Origin: Christensenella massiliensis
GTDB taxonomy: Bacteria; Bacillota; Clostridia; Christensenellales; Christensenellaceae
Assembly: GCA_900155415.1 (NCBI GenBank)
Contig: LT700187.1
Location: forward strand, 1,116,001 to 1,180,000
DNA: 64,000 nt
Direction: 5' to 3'
Positions within the stretch are counted from its first letter, which is position 1, and every line of letters starts with the position of its first letter. Below are positions 9,220 through 18,067 of the stretch, piece by piece. The notes beneath the pieces were generated by a model. The model was not told the origin of the DNA. It searched no databases and worked only from the letters and a program-made list of their open reading frames with translations. Made by a program: the position numbers and the translations under genes.

Positions 9220-11634
9220 ATGGATAAATATATGCGAATAGATACCAATGATGTTATGGTGTCTGGAACACCTGAATATGAACGGATACAGAGACTGCGC
9301 AGACAAGTCGTAAGTGCAGTTCCGCATCTGTGTTTTGAACGCGCCAAAATTGTGACAGATTTTTTCAAGCGAAATCAGAATCTTTCACCATTCGAATTAT
9401 ATACTGGCGCATTTCGGGAAACGCTCTCTAAGATGAAGATTTATATTCTGCCCGATGAACTGATTGTGGGGCATCAAGCTTCTATGCACCGGAGTGCCCC
9501 GGTATTCCCGGAGTTTTCAGTAGAATGGATCAAAGACGAAATTGATTTGTTCCCGGTGAGAAAGCAAGATCCTTTTTTAGTAGCGGAAAAAGACAAGCAG
9601 TTATTTTTAAATGAGATATATCCCTTTTGGAAAGGGAGAACGATTTCGGACAAAATTCTGCATATGATGCCTGAAGATATATTTCTACAGCGCTTTCCAG
9701 CAGGCGCATTCAGCTTGGGAATACACGAACAAGGCGGTTTTGGACATGTGCTACCGGATTTTAAACAACTGGTAAATTGCGGTTTGGAAACAATCATAGA
9801 AGAATGTAAAGAACGGAAAAATGTGCTCAAAAGCTGGATAGTAGACGATTTGAAAAAAGCGGAATTTTATGATGCATGTATTACGGTATGTGAGGCAATT
9901 ATTGAATTTGCCAAAAGATATAGCAAACTGGCAAACGAAATGGCGGAACAGGAAACTGAATCAAAACGAAGGAAAGAATTATTTGAAATATCGGAAATAT
10001 GCTCTAAAGTACCGGCAAGGCCAGCAGAAAATCTGCATGAAGCGCTCCAGGCGGCATGGTTCTATCAACTAACGCTTCAGATATATGAAAATGCAGTTGC
10101 ACAATCTATTGGACGTGTTGATCAAATTTTTTATCCTTATTATCAGAAAGATATATTGGGGAAAAAACTGACAAAGGCGCAAGCAGAGGAATTATTATGT
10201 GCGTTCTTTCTTAAATTTGCGGAACCGCTGAAGGTTTATTGTGCAGCTGATTGTGAAATACATGCCGGCTTCCCGATGGGGCAAAATGCATGTGTAGGAG
10301 GATTGGATATTCACGGATGCGATCAAACGAATGATCTTTCTTATCGCTTTTTGGAGGCAAATCGTCATTTAAAGTTGGGGCAGCCCAATTTTACGGCACG
10401 TGTCCATAAGAATTCGCCTACTGAATTTTTACGGGCAGTTGCGCAAACGATACGCAGAGGAAATGGAATGCCACAACTTGCAAATGATGACGTATTTATC
10501 CCATCGCTTATGGAGATTGGCGTGAGCCTAAAAGAAGCAAGGGATTATGGGATCATCGGCTGCATTGAGGCATGTACGACAAATGCATGGGGAAGGACAA
10601 ACGGAGGCTATTTCAATATTGCCAAATATGTTGAACTTGCATTAAATGATGGTAAATGTATGATTTCGAACAGGCAAGTAGGCCCTAAAACGGGAGATGC
10701 CTCAAGATTTACAAGTTTCGAACAGGTGCAGGAAGCATTTAAAGTTCAACTGAATTATGGTATGCGCCTGCTGGTCACATGGAATAACATAATAGATGTG
10801 ATGCATGAGCGTCTGCATCCCAGTCCTATTGTATCAATGTTGGTGGGAGGATGCATTGAAAGCGGACGGGATGTAACATCAGGTGGAGCTAAATACAATT
10901 GGACAGCGCCGCTAGGTGTGGGCGTTGCGGATACAGGCAATTCTCTTTTTGCGATTCAATATGCAGTCTTTCAAGAAAAACGCTATACAATGACAGAATT
11001 GACAGACGCACTAAAAAATAATTTTGAGGGATATGCAGAAATGCAGGCATATTTAAAAAATTGTGTACCTAAATATGGAAATAATCAAAAAGAAGTAGAC
11101 GGTATAACAAGTTGGGCAATGGATATATTTTTTGATTCCATGCTTCCCTACACAACACCGCGCGGGGGGCCGTTTGTGGCATCCCTACTTCCGGTTGCTT
11201 CTTATGTTTCATTTGGAAAAACAACGGGCGCTCTCCCTTATGGGCGCAAGGCGGGCGAAGTATTGTCAGATGGAATATCTCCGACTGCGGGAACAGACAC
11301 AGAAGGCCCAACATCTGTTTTTCAATCTGTTTGCAAAATAGATCACGAACGTTGTCCGAATGGAGTCATATTCAATCAGAAATTTGTGCCAGCGGTCTTT
11401 GAAGGAAGAGATGGACTAGATAAGTTTGTCAGTTTGATGCGAGCCTATATTATATTGGGAGGCGGGCATGTTCAATTCAATATTATTTCTTCCGATATAC
11501 TGAAAGAAGCACAAAAAGATCCTGATAAATATAATGGATTGGTGGTGCGGGTAGCGGGGTATAGCGCGTTGTTCAACGAACTCAGCAAAGAAGTGCAAGA
11601 TACAATCATAAAAAGAACACAGCAGGGGATTTGA
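9220..11634 (+). CDS. Glycyl radical enzyme, C-x-E dehydratase/lyase subgroup (PFL-like)
   Basis: This protein has 804 residues from the ATG at 9220, which carries an AGGGGGC site; a longer frame from 9142 lacks support. The radical-bearing glycine lies in RVAGYS (Gly about 780). The thiyl cysteine lies in GIIGCIEAC (Cys about 448, Glu about 450). Cys-x-Glu marks the eliminase group (glycerol/propanediol dehydratase, choline TMA-lyase, hydroxyproline dehydratase, isethionate lyases) rather than formate lyase with CC. The enzyme should abstract hydrogen from a 1,2-diol-like substrate and eliminate water, an amine or a similar group in the cytoplasm. It is oxygen-sensitive and needs the activase encoded next. 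Neighbours suggest a carbohydrate-derived substrate. The exact reaction is not determinable here. Confidence 0.93.
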   Translation: MDKYMRIDTNDVMVSGTPEYERIQRLRRQVVSAVPHLCFERAKIVTDFFKRNQNLSPFELYTGAFRETLSKMKIYILPDELIVGHQASMHRSAPVFPEFSVEWIKDEIDLFPVRKQDPFLVAEKDKQLFLNEIYPFWKGRTISDKILHMMPEDIFLQRFPAGAFSLGIHEQGGFGHVLPDFKQLVNCGLETIIEECKERKNVLKSWIVDDLKKAEFYDACITVCEAIIEFAKRYSKLANEMAEQETESKRRKELFEISEICSKVPARPAENLHEALQAAWFYQLTLQIYENAVAQSIGRVDQIFYPYYQKDILGKKLTKAQAEELLCAFFLKFAEPLKVYCAADCEIHAGFPMGQNACVGGLDIHGCDQTNDLSYRFLEANRHLKLGQPNFTARVHKNSPTEFLRAVAQTIRRGNGMPQLANDDVFIPSLMEIGVSLKEARDYGIIGCIEACTTNAWGRTNGGYFNIAKYVELALNDGKCMISNRQVGPKTGDASRFTSFEQVQEAFKVQLNYGMRLLVTWNNIIDVMHERLHPSPIVSMLVGGCIESGRDVTSGGAKYNWTAPLGVGVADTGNSLFAIQYAVFQEKRYTMTELTDALKNNFEGYAEMQAYLKNCVPKYGNNQKEVDGITSWAMDIFFDSMLPYTTPRGGPFVASLLPVASYVSFGKTTGALPYGRKAGEVLSDGISPTAGTDTEGPTSVFQSVCKIDHERCPNGVIFNQKFVPAVFEGRDGLDKFVSLMRAYIILGGGHVQFNIISSDILKEAQKDPDKYNGLVVRVAGYSALFNELSKEVQDTIIKRTQQGI

Positions 11635-11637
11635 CGA

Positions 11638-12513
11638 ATGAATATTTCACTCTTTAATATACAAAAATACAGCCTTCATGATGGGAGCGGTATTCGTACA
11701 AATATTTTTTTTAAAGGTTGCCCGCTCAGATGTATGTGGTGTGCAAACCCAGAATCTCAGAATTTCTATTCGGAATTATTGTGGGATGAAAAAAAATGTA
11801 TCGGGTGCAATGCGTGCTTCCGTGTATGCCCGAAACATATGGTAGAGCCAATGGAAGAATGTAATCAATGTTTGTTGTGTACGGATGTATGCTGTACCGG
11901 TGCGCGCAAACGGGCGGGCGAGCAGTATGATGTCGAGACTGTCATGGAAAAAATACAACAAGATGAATTGTTTTACAGATTATCCGGGGGTGGAGTCACT
12001 TTTACTGGAGGAGAACCGTTTGGACAACCGGCTGCGCTTGCAGAATTGGCGGAACGAGTAAAACAAAAGGGAATCACTACGGCCATAGAAACCTGTGGAC
12101 ATGTAAAATGGGATGTAATACAATCTATGCTCCCGTTATTGGATATAATTCTGTACGATGTAAAATTAATGGATTCTGATAGACATAAAAAATATACTGG
12201 TGTTGACAATGCGCAGATATTATCTAATCTGGAAGCTCTGGCCAGGATTTGTCCTGATAAAATAACGGTTCGGGTTCCGCTTATAGGCGGAGTGAACGAT
12301 AGTGCGGAGAATCTGAAAGAACTGATGAAATGGATGAAAAAAAACAATTTGAAAAAAATAGATTTTTTACCCTATCACAGAATGGGAGAGTCAAAATATT
12401 TACGGCTTAGCCGCAATGAACCGGATAAATTTGCAATTCCGGAAAAATGTGATTTAGAAAATATAAAGCGGAATTTTATAGCGCAAGGGTTCCATGCGGG
12501 AATTTTTGGATAA
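11638..12513 (+). CDS. Glycyl radical enzyme activating protein (radical SAM)
   Basis: This 291-residue radical-SAM protein carries the activase CxxxCxxC motif in GCPLRCMWCANPE (near residues 29-36). An inserted two-cluster ferredoxin domain follows (CIGCNACFRVCP and CNQCLLCTDVC), as in dehydratase and choline-lyase activases. GGVTFTGGEPFGQP is the SAM-binding GGE-type motif. It reductively cleaves SAM and installs the radical on the glycine of the preceding enzyme. Only three bases separate the two genes, so they are translationally linked. The length is standard for the family. Confidence 0.95.
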   Translation: MNISLFNIQKYSLHDGSGIRTNIFFKGCPLRCMWCANPESQNFYSELLWDEKKCIGCNACFRVCPKHMVEPMEECNQCLLCTDVCCTGARKRAGEQYDVETVMEKIQQDELFYRLSGGGVTFTGGEPFGQPAALAELAERVKQKGITTAIETCGHVKWDVIQSMLPLLDIILYDVKLMDSDRHKKYTGVDNAQILSNLEALARICPDKITVRVPLIGGVNDSAENLKELMKWMKKNNLKKIDFLPYHRMGESKYLRLSRNEPDKFAIPEKCDLENIKRNFIAQGFHAGIFG

Positions 12514-12533
12514 ATGAAATGAGGATAAGTGAA

Positions 12534-13301
12534 ATGTTAGATTACACAGGAACAGATATAGACTTTTCACTGAAAGATAAAGTCGCTATCATTACTGGAG
12601 GTGCGGCAGGAATCGGATACGCCACTGTTGAATTTTTTACCCGCAAAGGCGCCGTCTGTGTTCTTGCAGATATAAATGAAAAAACAGACCAAATAGCACG
12701 AGAGATTTCTGCTAACAATATGGGAATTACAGGGGATCTAACGGATAGTAAATTTATGGGCAGAATCGTTGAACAGGCAGATAAGGCATTTGGACATATT
12801 GATTTTTTGATAAACAGCGCAGGCATTGTTGCTCTCGATAGTGCGGAAAATATTTCGGATGAATATTGGGACAAGACAATTCAAACCAATCTTACAGCAT
12901 CGTTTAAGATGGCGCGTACAATAGGAAAATATATGATTGAGAAAGGGATAGGAGGATCTATCGTAAATATAGGATCACAGGCAGGAGTGATCGCGCTTGA
13001 TAGGCATGTAGCCTATTGCGCGGCAAAAGGAGGTATTATTGCAATGACAAAAGTCCTTGCTTTAGAATGGGGTAAATATGGAATAAGAGTCAATGCGGTA
13101 TCACCAACCGTAGTATTGACAGAACTCGGCCATAAGGCTTGGGATGGGCCGGTAGGCGATTTGTTTAAAAAGGAAATCCCAGCAGAGAGATTTGCAGAAC
13201 CGGATGAGATCGCTGCTGCCATTGCGTTTCTCTGTTCTAAAAATGCTGGGATGATTACAGGGCATAATTTGATGATAGACGGTGGCTATACAATCAAGTA
13301 A
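12534..13301 (+). CDS. Short-chain dehydrogenase/reductase (SDR), first of two
   Basis: This is a classical SDR of about 255 residues. The nucleotide loop is TGGAAGIGYA, the structural motif is NSAGIV, and catalytic Ser precedes YCAAKGG (YxxxK). An acidic residue after the second strand (LADINEKT) favours NAD(H). An ATG 15 bases earlier is also open, but the ATG at 12534 has GAGG nine bases upstream and is preferred. It probably oxidises a polyol or reduces an aldehyde produced by the glycyl radical enzyme. C-terminal features (GHNLMIDGGYTIK) are typical. Substrate is unknown. Confidence 0.88.
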   Translation: MLDYTGTDIDFSLKDKVAIITGGAAGIGYATVEFFTRKGAVCVLADINEKTDQIAREISANNMGITGDLTDSKFMGRIVEQADKAFGHIDFLINSAGIVALDSAENISDEYWDKTIQTNLTASFKMARTIGKYMIEKGIGGSIVNIGSQAGVIALDRHVAYCAAKGGIIAMTKVLALEWGKYGIRVNAVSPTVVLTELGHKAWDGPVGDLFKKEIPAERFAEPDEIAAAIAFLCSKNAGMITGHNLMIDGGYTIK

Positions 13302-13320
13302 TTGAGGGAGAAGAGAAGAA

Positions 13321-14325
13321 ATGAAAAGAATGATAAATGATCCTAATCAAGTTGTGGAAGATATGCTGAATGGTTTTTTAAAAAGTCATTCAGACATAGT
13401 GAAGAGTACAAAAAATCCAAGGGTTATCAAATATAACAAGGCACCAAAAAAAAGCCGGGTTGGAATTGTGACAGGCGGCGGATCGGGTCATAAACCAGCA
13501 TTTATCGGATATATTGGAAAAAATATGGTAGATGCAGTAGCAATAGGAGAAATTTTTTCTTCCCCAACAGCAAAAGCGTTCTATGATGCCTTTCGAGAGG
13601 CAGATAGCGGAGAGGGTGTAGCTTGCCTGTATGGAAATTATGCAGGCGATAATATGAATGTTAAAATGGCAGTTAAAATGGCTGCCAAAGAAGGAATAGA
13701 AGTAAAGACAGTTGTAGCGAATGACGATGTAGCTTCTGCACCTAAAATTGAAAGCGAAAAGCGAAGGGGAGTAGCTGGCGAAATATTGATGTGGAAAGTT
13801 GGCGGTGCAAAAGCTGCCCGGGGAGGAACACTGGATGAAGTTATTGCGGCTGCCCAAAAAGCGATTGATCATACAAAAAGTATAGGGGTTGGCTTGGCAC
13901 CATGTACGATACCGGCCGTAGGGCATCCGAATTTTGAAATAGCTGACGGAACAATGGAGTTAGGGATTGGTCATCATGGAGAGCCCGGAATCGAAGTGGT
14001 ATCGCTTGGAACAGCCGATGAAATTGCTGAAAAAATGCTTGATATCATCGTGCCGGATCAACCGCTGACCACAGGAGACGAAGTTGCCGTATTGGTTTCA
14101 GGTCTTGGGGCGACTCCAGTTATGGAACTCTATATTGTGTTCAATAGAGTATACGATCTTCTAAAGGAAAAGGGCATTAAAGTATATCGGTCTTATGTGG
14201 GAAATTATTTTACTTCATTAGAAATGATGGGGGTAACGTTAAGCATTATGAAATTGGACGATGAACTGAAAGAGTTAATTGATATGGAAGTGGAAACGAT
14301 GGGGCTGACACAATTTGGAGGGTAA
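13321..14325 (+). CDS. dhaK: Dihydroxyacetone kinase-like subunit DhaK
   Basis: This 334-residue protein matches the DhaK fold. TGGGSGHKPAFIGYIG forms the ketone-binding loop. MELGIGHHGEPG contains the histidine that binds the ketone covalently in known DhaK proteins (His219 here). It works with a DhaL nucleotide-binding subunit to phosphorylate dihydroxyacetone or, in related polyol pathways, a four-carbon ketose such as erythrulose. The partner DhaL domain is encoded directly downstream. No DhaM phosphotransfer subunit is present, so phosphoryl supply is either ATP directly or a PTS DhaM encoded elsewhere. Confidence 0.93.
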   Translation: MKRMINDPNQVVEDMLNGFLKSHSDIVKSTKNPRVIKYNKAPKKSRVGIVTGGGSGHKPAFIGYIGKNMVDAVAIGEIFSSPTAKAFYDAFREADSGEGVACLYGNYAGDNMNVKMAVKMAAKEGIEVKTVVANDDVASAPKIESEKRRGVAGEILMWKVGGAKAARGGTLDEVIAAAQKAIDHTKSIGVGLAPCTIPAVGHPNFEIADGTMELGIGHHGEPGIEVVSLGTADEIAEKMLDIIVPDQPLTTGDEVAVLVSGLGATPVMELYIVFNRVYDLLKEKGIKVYRSYVGNYFTSLEMMGVTLSIMKLDDELKELIDMEVETMGLTQFGG

Positions 14326-14329
14326 TCAA

Positions 14330-15454
14330 GTGGAGTATTTCAGAAATAAAGATGGAGCGGTCATTGTTTCGGATTTGATCGAAACGATTCAAAAGAATAA
14401 AGAATATTTAAGTGAGATAGATGGAGCAATTGGTGATGGAGATCACGGAATCAATATGAATAAAGGTTTCACTTTGTGTAGCGAGCGCTTAAACAAAGAT
14501 ATGGATCTGAAAGATTCGCTCAATTTACTTGGAGATATTTTACTTTGTGAAATAGGAGGATCAATGGGGCCGATCTATGGGTCATTTTTTAATAGAATGA
14601 GCGAAATCGTGAAAAATACCGAAGATATTGATGAAACAATATTTGGTGAAATGCTGGAGGCGGGCTTGAACGGGATACGGGAGCTGGTACCAACGGATAT
14701 TGGAGATAAAACATTGCTTGATGCACTGATCCCAGCCGTAAATGCCTATTGCGGAGCGGAAAAAGCGGGGAAAGATTTTTCTGAAGCTCTTGATGCGGCT
14801 GCGCTTGCTGCGGAAAAAGGAAAGGAAGCAACTAGAGATATGGTAGCAAAAGTAGGAAGAGCGAGCAGACTGGGAGAACGTTCCCGTGGTGTACTGGATG
14901 CGGGAGCGGTCTCCTGCGCATTGATTGTGCGGAGTCTCTGTGCAACAACCCAAAAATTGATTGCAGAAAGGAATAGAGACTATGGAAAAAAAACGATAGT
15001 CATCGGCTGTGATAATGCGGCAGTTGAACTAAAAGATATGCTTAAAGAATACATACAAAATTTAGGTTATTTGGTAGAAGACATTGGATGTTATTCAAAA
15101 GAAGATGAAACATATTATCCCCATGTTGCACAAAAGTTATGTCAAGAGATCGAAAAGAGTGGGTTTGAAAAAGAAGGAATATTGTTGTGCGGGACTGGAA
15201 TCGGAATGGCAATGACGGCAAATAAATGTCCGGGGATACGGGCAGCAGTATGTCATGATAATTTTTCGGCAGAACGTGCAAAACTTTCCAATGATGGAAA
15301 TGTTTTATGTATGGGAGCGCGCGTTATCGGAGCAGAATTGGCAAAGAAAATCGTAAAAGAATGGTTAGCTATAGAGTTTCAAGGAGGCGCTTCGGGGCCG
15401 AAAGTAAATTCGATGATAGAGATTGAACACAAAAATTTTAAGAGAGAGCTATAA
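14330..15454 (+). CDS. DhaL-RpiB fusion: kinase nucleotide subunit fused to sugar-phosphate isomerase
   Basis: This protein of about 374 residues has two domains. The first (about residues 1-205) is DhaL: IGDGDHGINMNKGF provides the metal/nucleotide Asp-His cluster and GGSMGPIYG follows. The second (about 215-365) is RpiB/LacAB: IVIGCDNAAVELK, the active-site Cys region LLCGTGIGMAMTANK, and IRAAVCHDNFSAERAKLSND. The fusion couples ketose phosphorylation to aldose-ketose phosphate isomerisation. That fits a tetrulose or pentulose better than dihydroxyacetone alone. The start is the GTG with GGAGG eight bases upstream, which overlaps the end of dhaK; an in-frame TTG lies 15 bases earlier. RpiB-like isomerases acting after DAK-family tetrulose kinases are known from erythritol/threitol catabolism, so the comparison is reasonable but unproven. 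Confidence 0.9.
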   Translation: MEYFRNKDGAVIVSDLIETIQKNKEYLSEIDGAIGDGDHGINMNKGFTLCSERLNKDMDLKDSLNLLGDILLCEIGGSMGPIYGSFFNRMSEIVKNTEDIDETIFGEMLEAGLNGIRELVPTDIGDKTLLDALIPAVNAYCGAEKAGKDFSEALDAAALAAEKGKEATRDMVAKVGRASRLGERSRGVLDAGAVSCALIVRSLCATTQKLIAERNRDYGKKTIVIGCDNAAVELKDMLKEYIQNLGYLVEDIGCYSKEDETYYPHVAQKLCQEIEKSGFEKEGILLCGTGIGMAMTANKCPGIRAAVCHDNFSAERAKLSNDGNVLCMGARVIGAELAKKIVKEWLAIEFQGGASGPKVNSMIEIEHKNFKREL

Positions 15455-15473
15455 TAATTTTTTAGGAGAAATT

Positions 15474-16241
15474 ATGAACTATTTAGAAAAAATATTTGGT
15501 CTCAATGGAAAGGTAGCTGTTGTGACAGGAGGCGGACGCGGAATAGGGCAAGTGATTGCTTGCGGGCTTGCGCAGGCAGGCGCAGAAATAGCCATTTTAA
15601 GTCGGTCTGGTGCAGATAACACCTTGGAAATGATTGACGAGAGAGGCGGTAGTGGGTACTATATCAAAACAGACGTTACAGAAGAAGACGAAGTAGAGCG
15701 AGCCATGGAAAAGATTATAGACCGTTCGGGCTCGATGGATATTGTTTTTAATAATGCGGGGATATGTATGCATCAAGATACGTTGGATGCCACAGCAGAA
15801 GAATTTCGGAAAGTAATAGACGTAAATCTTACGGGGGAATTTATTGTGGCGCAAGCCGCAATACGTATTATGTTAGCGAATGGAATTCAAGGAAGTATAA
15901 TTAATATGGCATCTATGTCTGGCAGTATAGCCAATGTGCCCCAATGGCAGGTTTCGTATAATGCATCCAAGGCAGGGGTGATTCACATGACACGGTCGCT
16001 CGCGGCAGAATTTGCGGAAACAGGAATTCGTATCAATAGTTTAAGCCCAGGGTACATTGCTACGCCGATGTCGGCGGACACGCCCAAAGAATTGAGAGAT
16101 GCATGGATGCCACTGATTCCAATGCACCGTATGGGAAAACCGGAAGAATTAATACCAGCAGTATTATATCTCGTGAGTGATCAGGCAGGATATACGTCGG
16201 GAAGCGACATAGTTATAGATGGAGGATATACTTGCATTTAA
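15474..16241 (+). CDS. Short-chain dehydrogenase/reductase (SDR), second of two
   Basis: A 255-residue classical SDR: TGGGRGIGQVIA, NNAGICMH, a Ser in MASMSGSIA and YNASKAG (YxxxK), ending SGSDIVIDGGYTCI. The residue after beta-2 is Ser-Arg-Ser (ILSRSGAD), unlike the Asp of the first SDR, so cofactor preference may differ (NADP(H) is possible). The frame opens earlier, inside the DhaL-RpiB gene, but the ATG at 15474 has AGGAG eight bases upstream. It is the last recognised gene of the operon. Two SDRs in one pathway suggest an oxidation and a reduction step that balance redox. Confidence 0.88.
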   Translation: MNYLEKIFGLNGKVAVVTGGGRGIGQVIACGLAQAGAEIAILSRSGADNTLEMIDERGGSGYYIKTDVTEEDEVERAMEKIIDRSGSMDIVFNNAGICMHQDTLDATAEEFRKVIDVNLTGEFIVAQAAIRIMLANGIQGSIINMASMSGSIANVPQWQVSYNASKAGVIHMTRSLAAEFAETGIRINSLSPGYIATPMSADTPKELRDAWMPLIPMHRMGKPEELIPAVLYLVSDQAGYTSGSDIVIDGGYTCI

Positions 16242-16814
16242 TGAAATTATTTTCGTATAGATGCTATACTGTACATGAGTCATATTCAACATCATTTCAG
16301 CTACCTCCTGAGCATTTTATCACTCTTTAAGGTAGCTGATTATTATGGGTGCTGATAGTGGCTCTTTTTTAGCCATATGGGTACTCGCTTTTTAAAGATC
16401 CACCGCACATTTCTATTAACCTGATACATAAATAGAGAGAGAATAGGCCAATTATCAATGCAAGAAATTTAAAAACATATCTCTTGCGGAGAAGATGAAA
16501 ATCTGTGCGTTTGTCGATATGAGTATTGAAACTATGTCTGACGATACTATAGTAGCGGAAAATCTACGTTATCGTTTCTTTTGGTATTTTATAGATATCT
16601 ATACTATATCCGCTTCTGTAATGTTAGTAAAGGCAGCTATCCCATTTTGCCGTTCCATTTGCAAACTCCTTATCCTTATAATGTAAATTATCGGCCATAT
16701 TTTTCACGGGTTCCAATATTTCTGAAAAATCGGCAAAAATTTATTTTTGAAATAAAAATTTTTTATATATTGCCGAATCCGTGGTATAATAAAAGCAGTG
16801 AATGAGGTACTGCT
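16242..16814 (+). other. Intergenic region after the GRE operon
   Basis: No convincing gene is seen. The region holds an 8-bp inverted repeat CAGCTACC (16298-16305) / GGTAGCTG (16331-16338) with a 25-base loop, possibly a weak terminator or operator. Near the right end is a TATAAT box (about 16792) serving the Fic gene. Short frames here have no ribosome sites or recognisable motifs. Confidence 0.5.
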
Positions 16815-17717
16815 ATGAAATTCTTATCGGTTGCGGAAACAGCTAAAAAATGGGATATATCTGAGAGAAGCGTGCGGAATTATTGTGCGAACGGAAGAAT
16901 ACCGGGGGCGTTCCGAAAAGGAAAGACGTGGAATATCCCGGAAAACGCCGTGAAACCCAAACGCGCCAACAAGAAAAAAGAAACGATGCAGGTACTTCTG
17001 GATATTTTGCGTGCGGAAAAAGATTCCGGTATGAGAGGGGGTATCTATCATAAGATACAGATCGACCTGACATATAATTCAAACCATATGGAAGGCAGCA
17101 GACTCACCCATGACCAGACGCGGTATATTTTTGAAACGAACACTATTGGCGTCGCAGAGGATGGGATGAATGTAGACGATATTATCGAGACGGTCAATCA
17201 TTTCCGCTGTATCGATATGGTGATTGAAGACGCGGGAAAAATGCTCAGCGAAAGATGGATTAAAGAACTTCATCAGACCTTAAAGAATGGAACGAGCGAC
17301 TCGCGGAAAAGCTGGTTTGCAGTTGGGAAATATAAACGGCTGCCGAATGAAGTCGGAGGAAAAGCAACGACGCTGCCGGAAGATGTAGAAACAGAGATGA
17401 ATTCCCTGCTCAAAAAATATAGGGCAATCGAATCGCCGACGCTGCATGATATAATAAACTTCCATGTACGCTTTGAATTGATCCATCCGTTTCAGGACGG
17501 AAACGGGCGTGTGGGGCGGCTTATCCTGTTCAAAGAGTGTTTGAAGCATAATATCGTTCCCTTTATCATCGATGATAAATTAAAAATGTTTTACTATCGG
17601 GGATTGGCCGAATGGCATCATACAGAGGGATATTTGACCGATACCTGTCTTGCGGCGCAGGATACATTCAAACAGTATCTCGATTATTTCCGCATTGGCA
17701 TTGGCTATATGGGTTGA
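16815..17717 (+). CDS. Fic-domain protein with N-terminal DNA-binding-type helix-turn-helix
   Basis: The 300-residue protein opens with a MerR/excisionase-like HTH (FLSVAETAKKWDISERSVRN, then GRIPGAFRKGKTWNIPENA). A Fic domain follows, with the catalytic motif HPFQDGNGRVGR near residues 219-230. Fic proteins transfer AMP or related groups from nucleotides to target side chains; many act as toxins or signalling enzymes. An inhibitory S/TxxxE(G/N) helix is plausible in the N-terminal part (NHMEGSRLTHDQ region) but not certain. The start has GAGGT upstream. It lies next to a serine recombinase, consistent with accessory cargo. A decayed relative with an internal deletion lies at 38325-38480. Confidence 0.87.
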   Translation: MKFLSVAETAKKWDISERSVRNYCANGRIPGAFRKGKTWNIPENAVKPKRANKKKETMQVLLDILRAEKDSGMRGGIYHKIQIDLTYNSNHMEGSRLTHDQTRYIFETNTIGVAEDGMNVDDIIETVNHFRCIDMVIEDAGKMLSERWIKELHQTLKNGTSDSRKSWFAVGKYKRLPNEVGGKATTLPEDVETEMNSLLKKYRAIESPTLHDIINFHVRFELIHPFQDGNGRVGRLILFKECLKHNIVPFIIDDKLKMFYYRGLAEWHHTEGYLTDTCLAAQDTFKQYLDYFRIGIGYMG

Positions 17718-17770
17718 AAGGCGATTGCACAGCCAGATGATTTCTAAAGGACAAAAGCGGGAGGAAAATC

Positions 17771-18067
17771 ATGAACTCAATCAGCAAAAGGATCACTTTG
17801 CCCTGCGATTGCAAATGCTGTACGTTTGTGATCGAGAAGACGGTGTGGGAAGAAGGAGACATCGGTTATAATATTTCGATTCAGGATTCCAGATATGATC
17901 ACAATTATAATACCGTGTGGGAACGAATAAAACGAGCGGTAAAAATTTTATTCGGCAAGCCGATTTATTACAATGACGTTTATTTGGACGGCGAGGAAAC
18001 TTTCCGAAATCTGGTAAAGGATATGGGCGAATTGGCGAAATCGAATCCGGAGGAATCGAAGCAATGA
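17771..18067 (+). CDS. Small hypothetical protein coupled to the recombinase
   Basis: A 98-residue protein with a GGGAGG site 7 bases before its ATG. Its last codon overlaps the start of the recombinase gene (ATGA arrangement), so the two are translationally coupled. It has a Cys cluster (LPCDCKCC) near the N-terminus, then a mixed charged/aromatic segment (YYNDVYLDGEETFRNL). I do not recognise the family. Coupling to the recombinase suggests a mobile-element protein, possibly a directionality or accessory factor, but that is inference. Confidence 0.7.
   Translation: MNSISKRITLPCDCKCCTFVIEKTVWEEGDIGYNISIQDSRYDHNYNTVWERIKRAVKILFGKPIYYNDVYLDGEETFRNLVKDMGELAKSNPEESKQ

Noticed and set aside
17650-17871. 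73-codon frame overlapping the Fic gene end
   Set aside because: No ribosome site; the 98-residue frame at 17771 is better supported.
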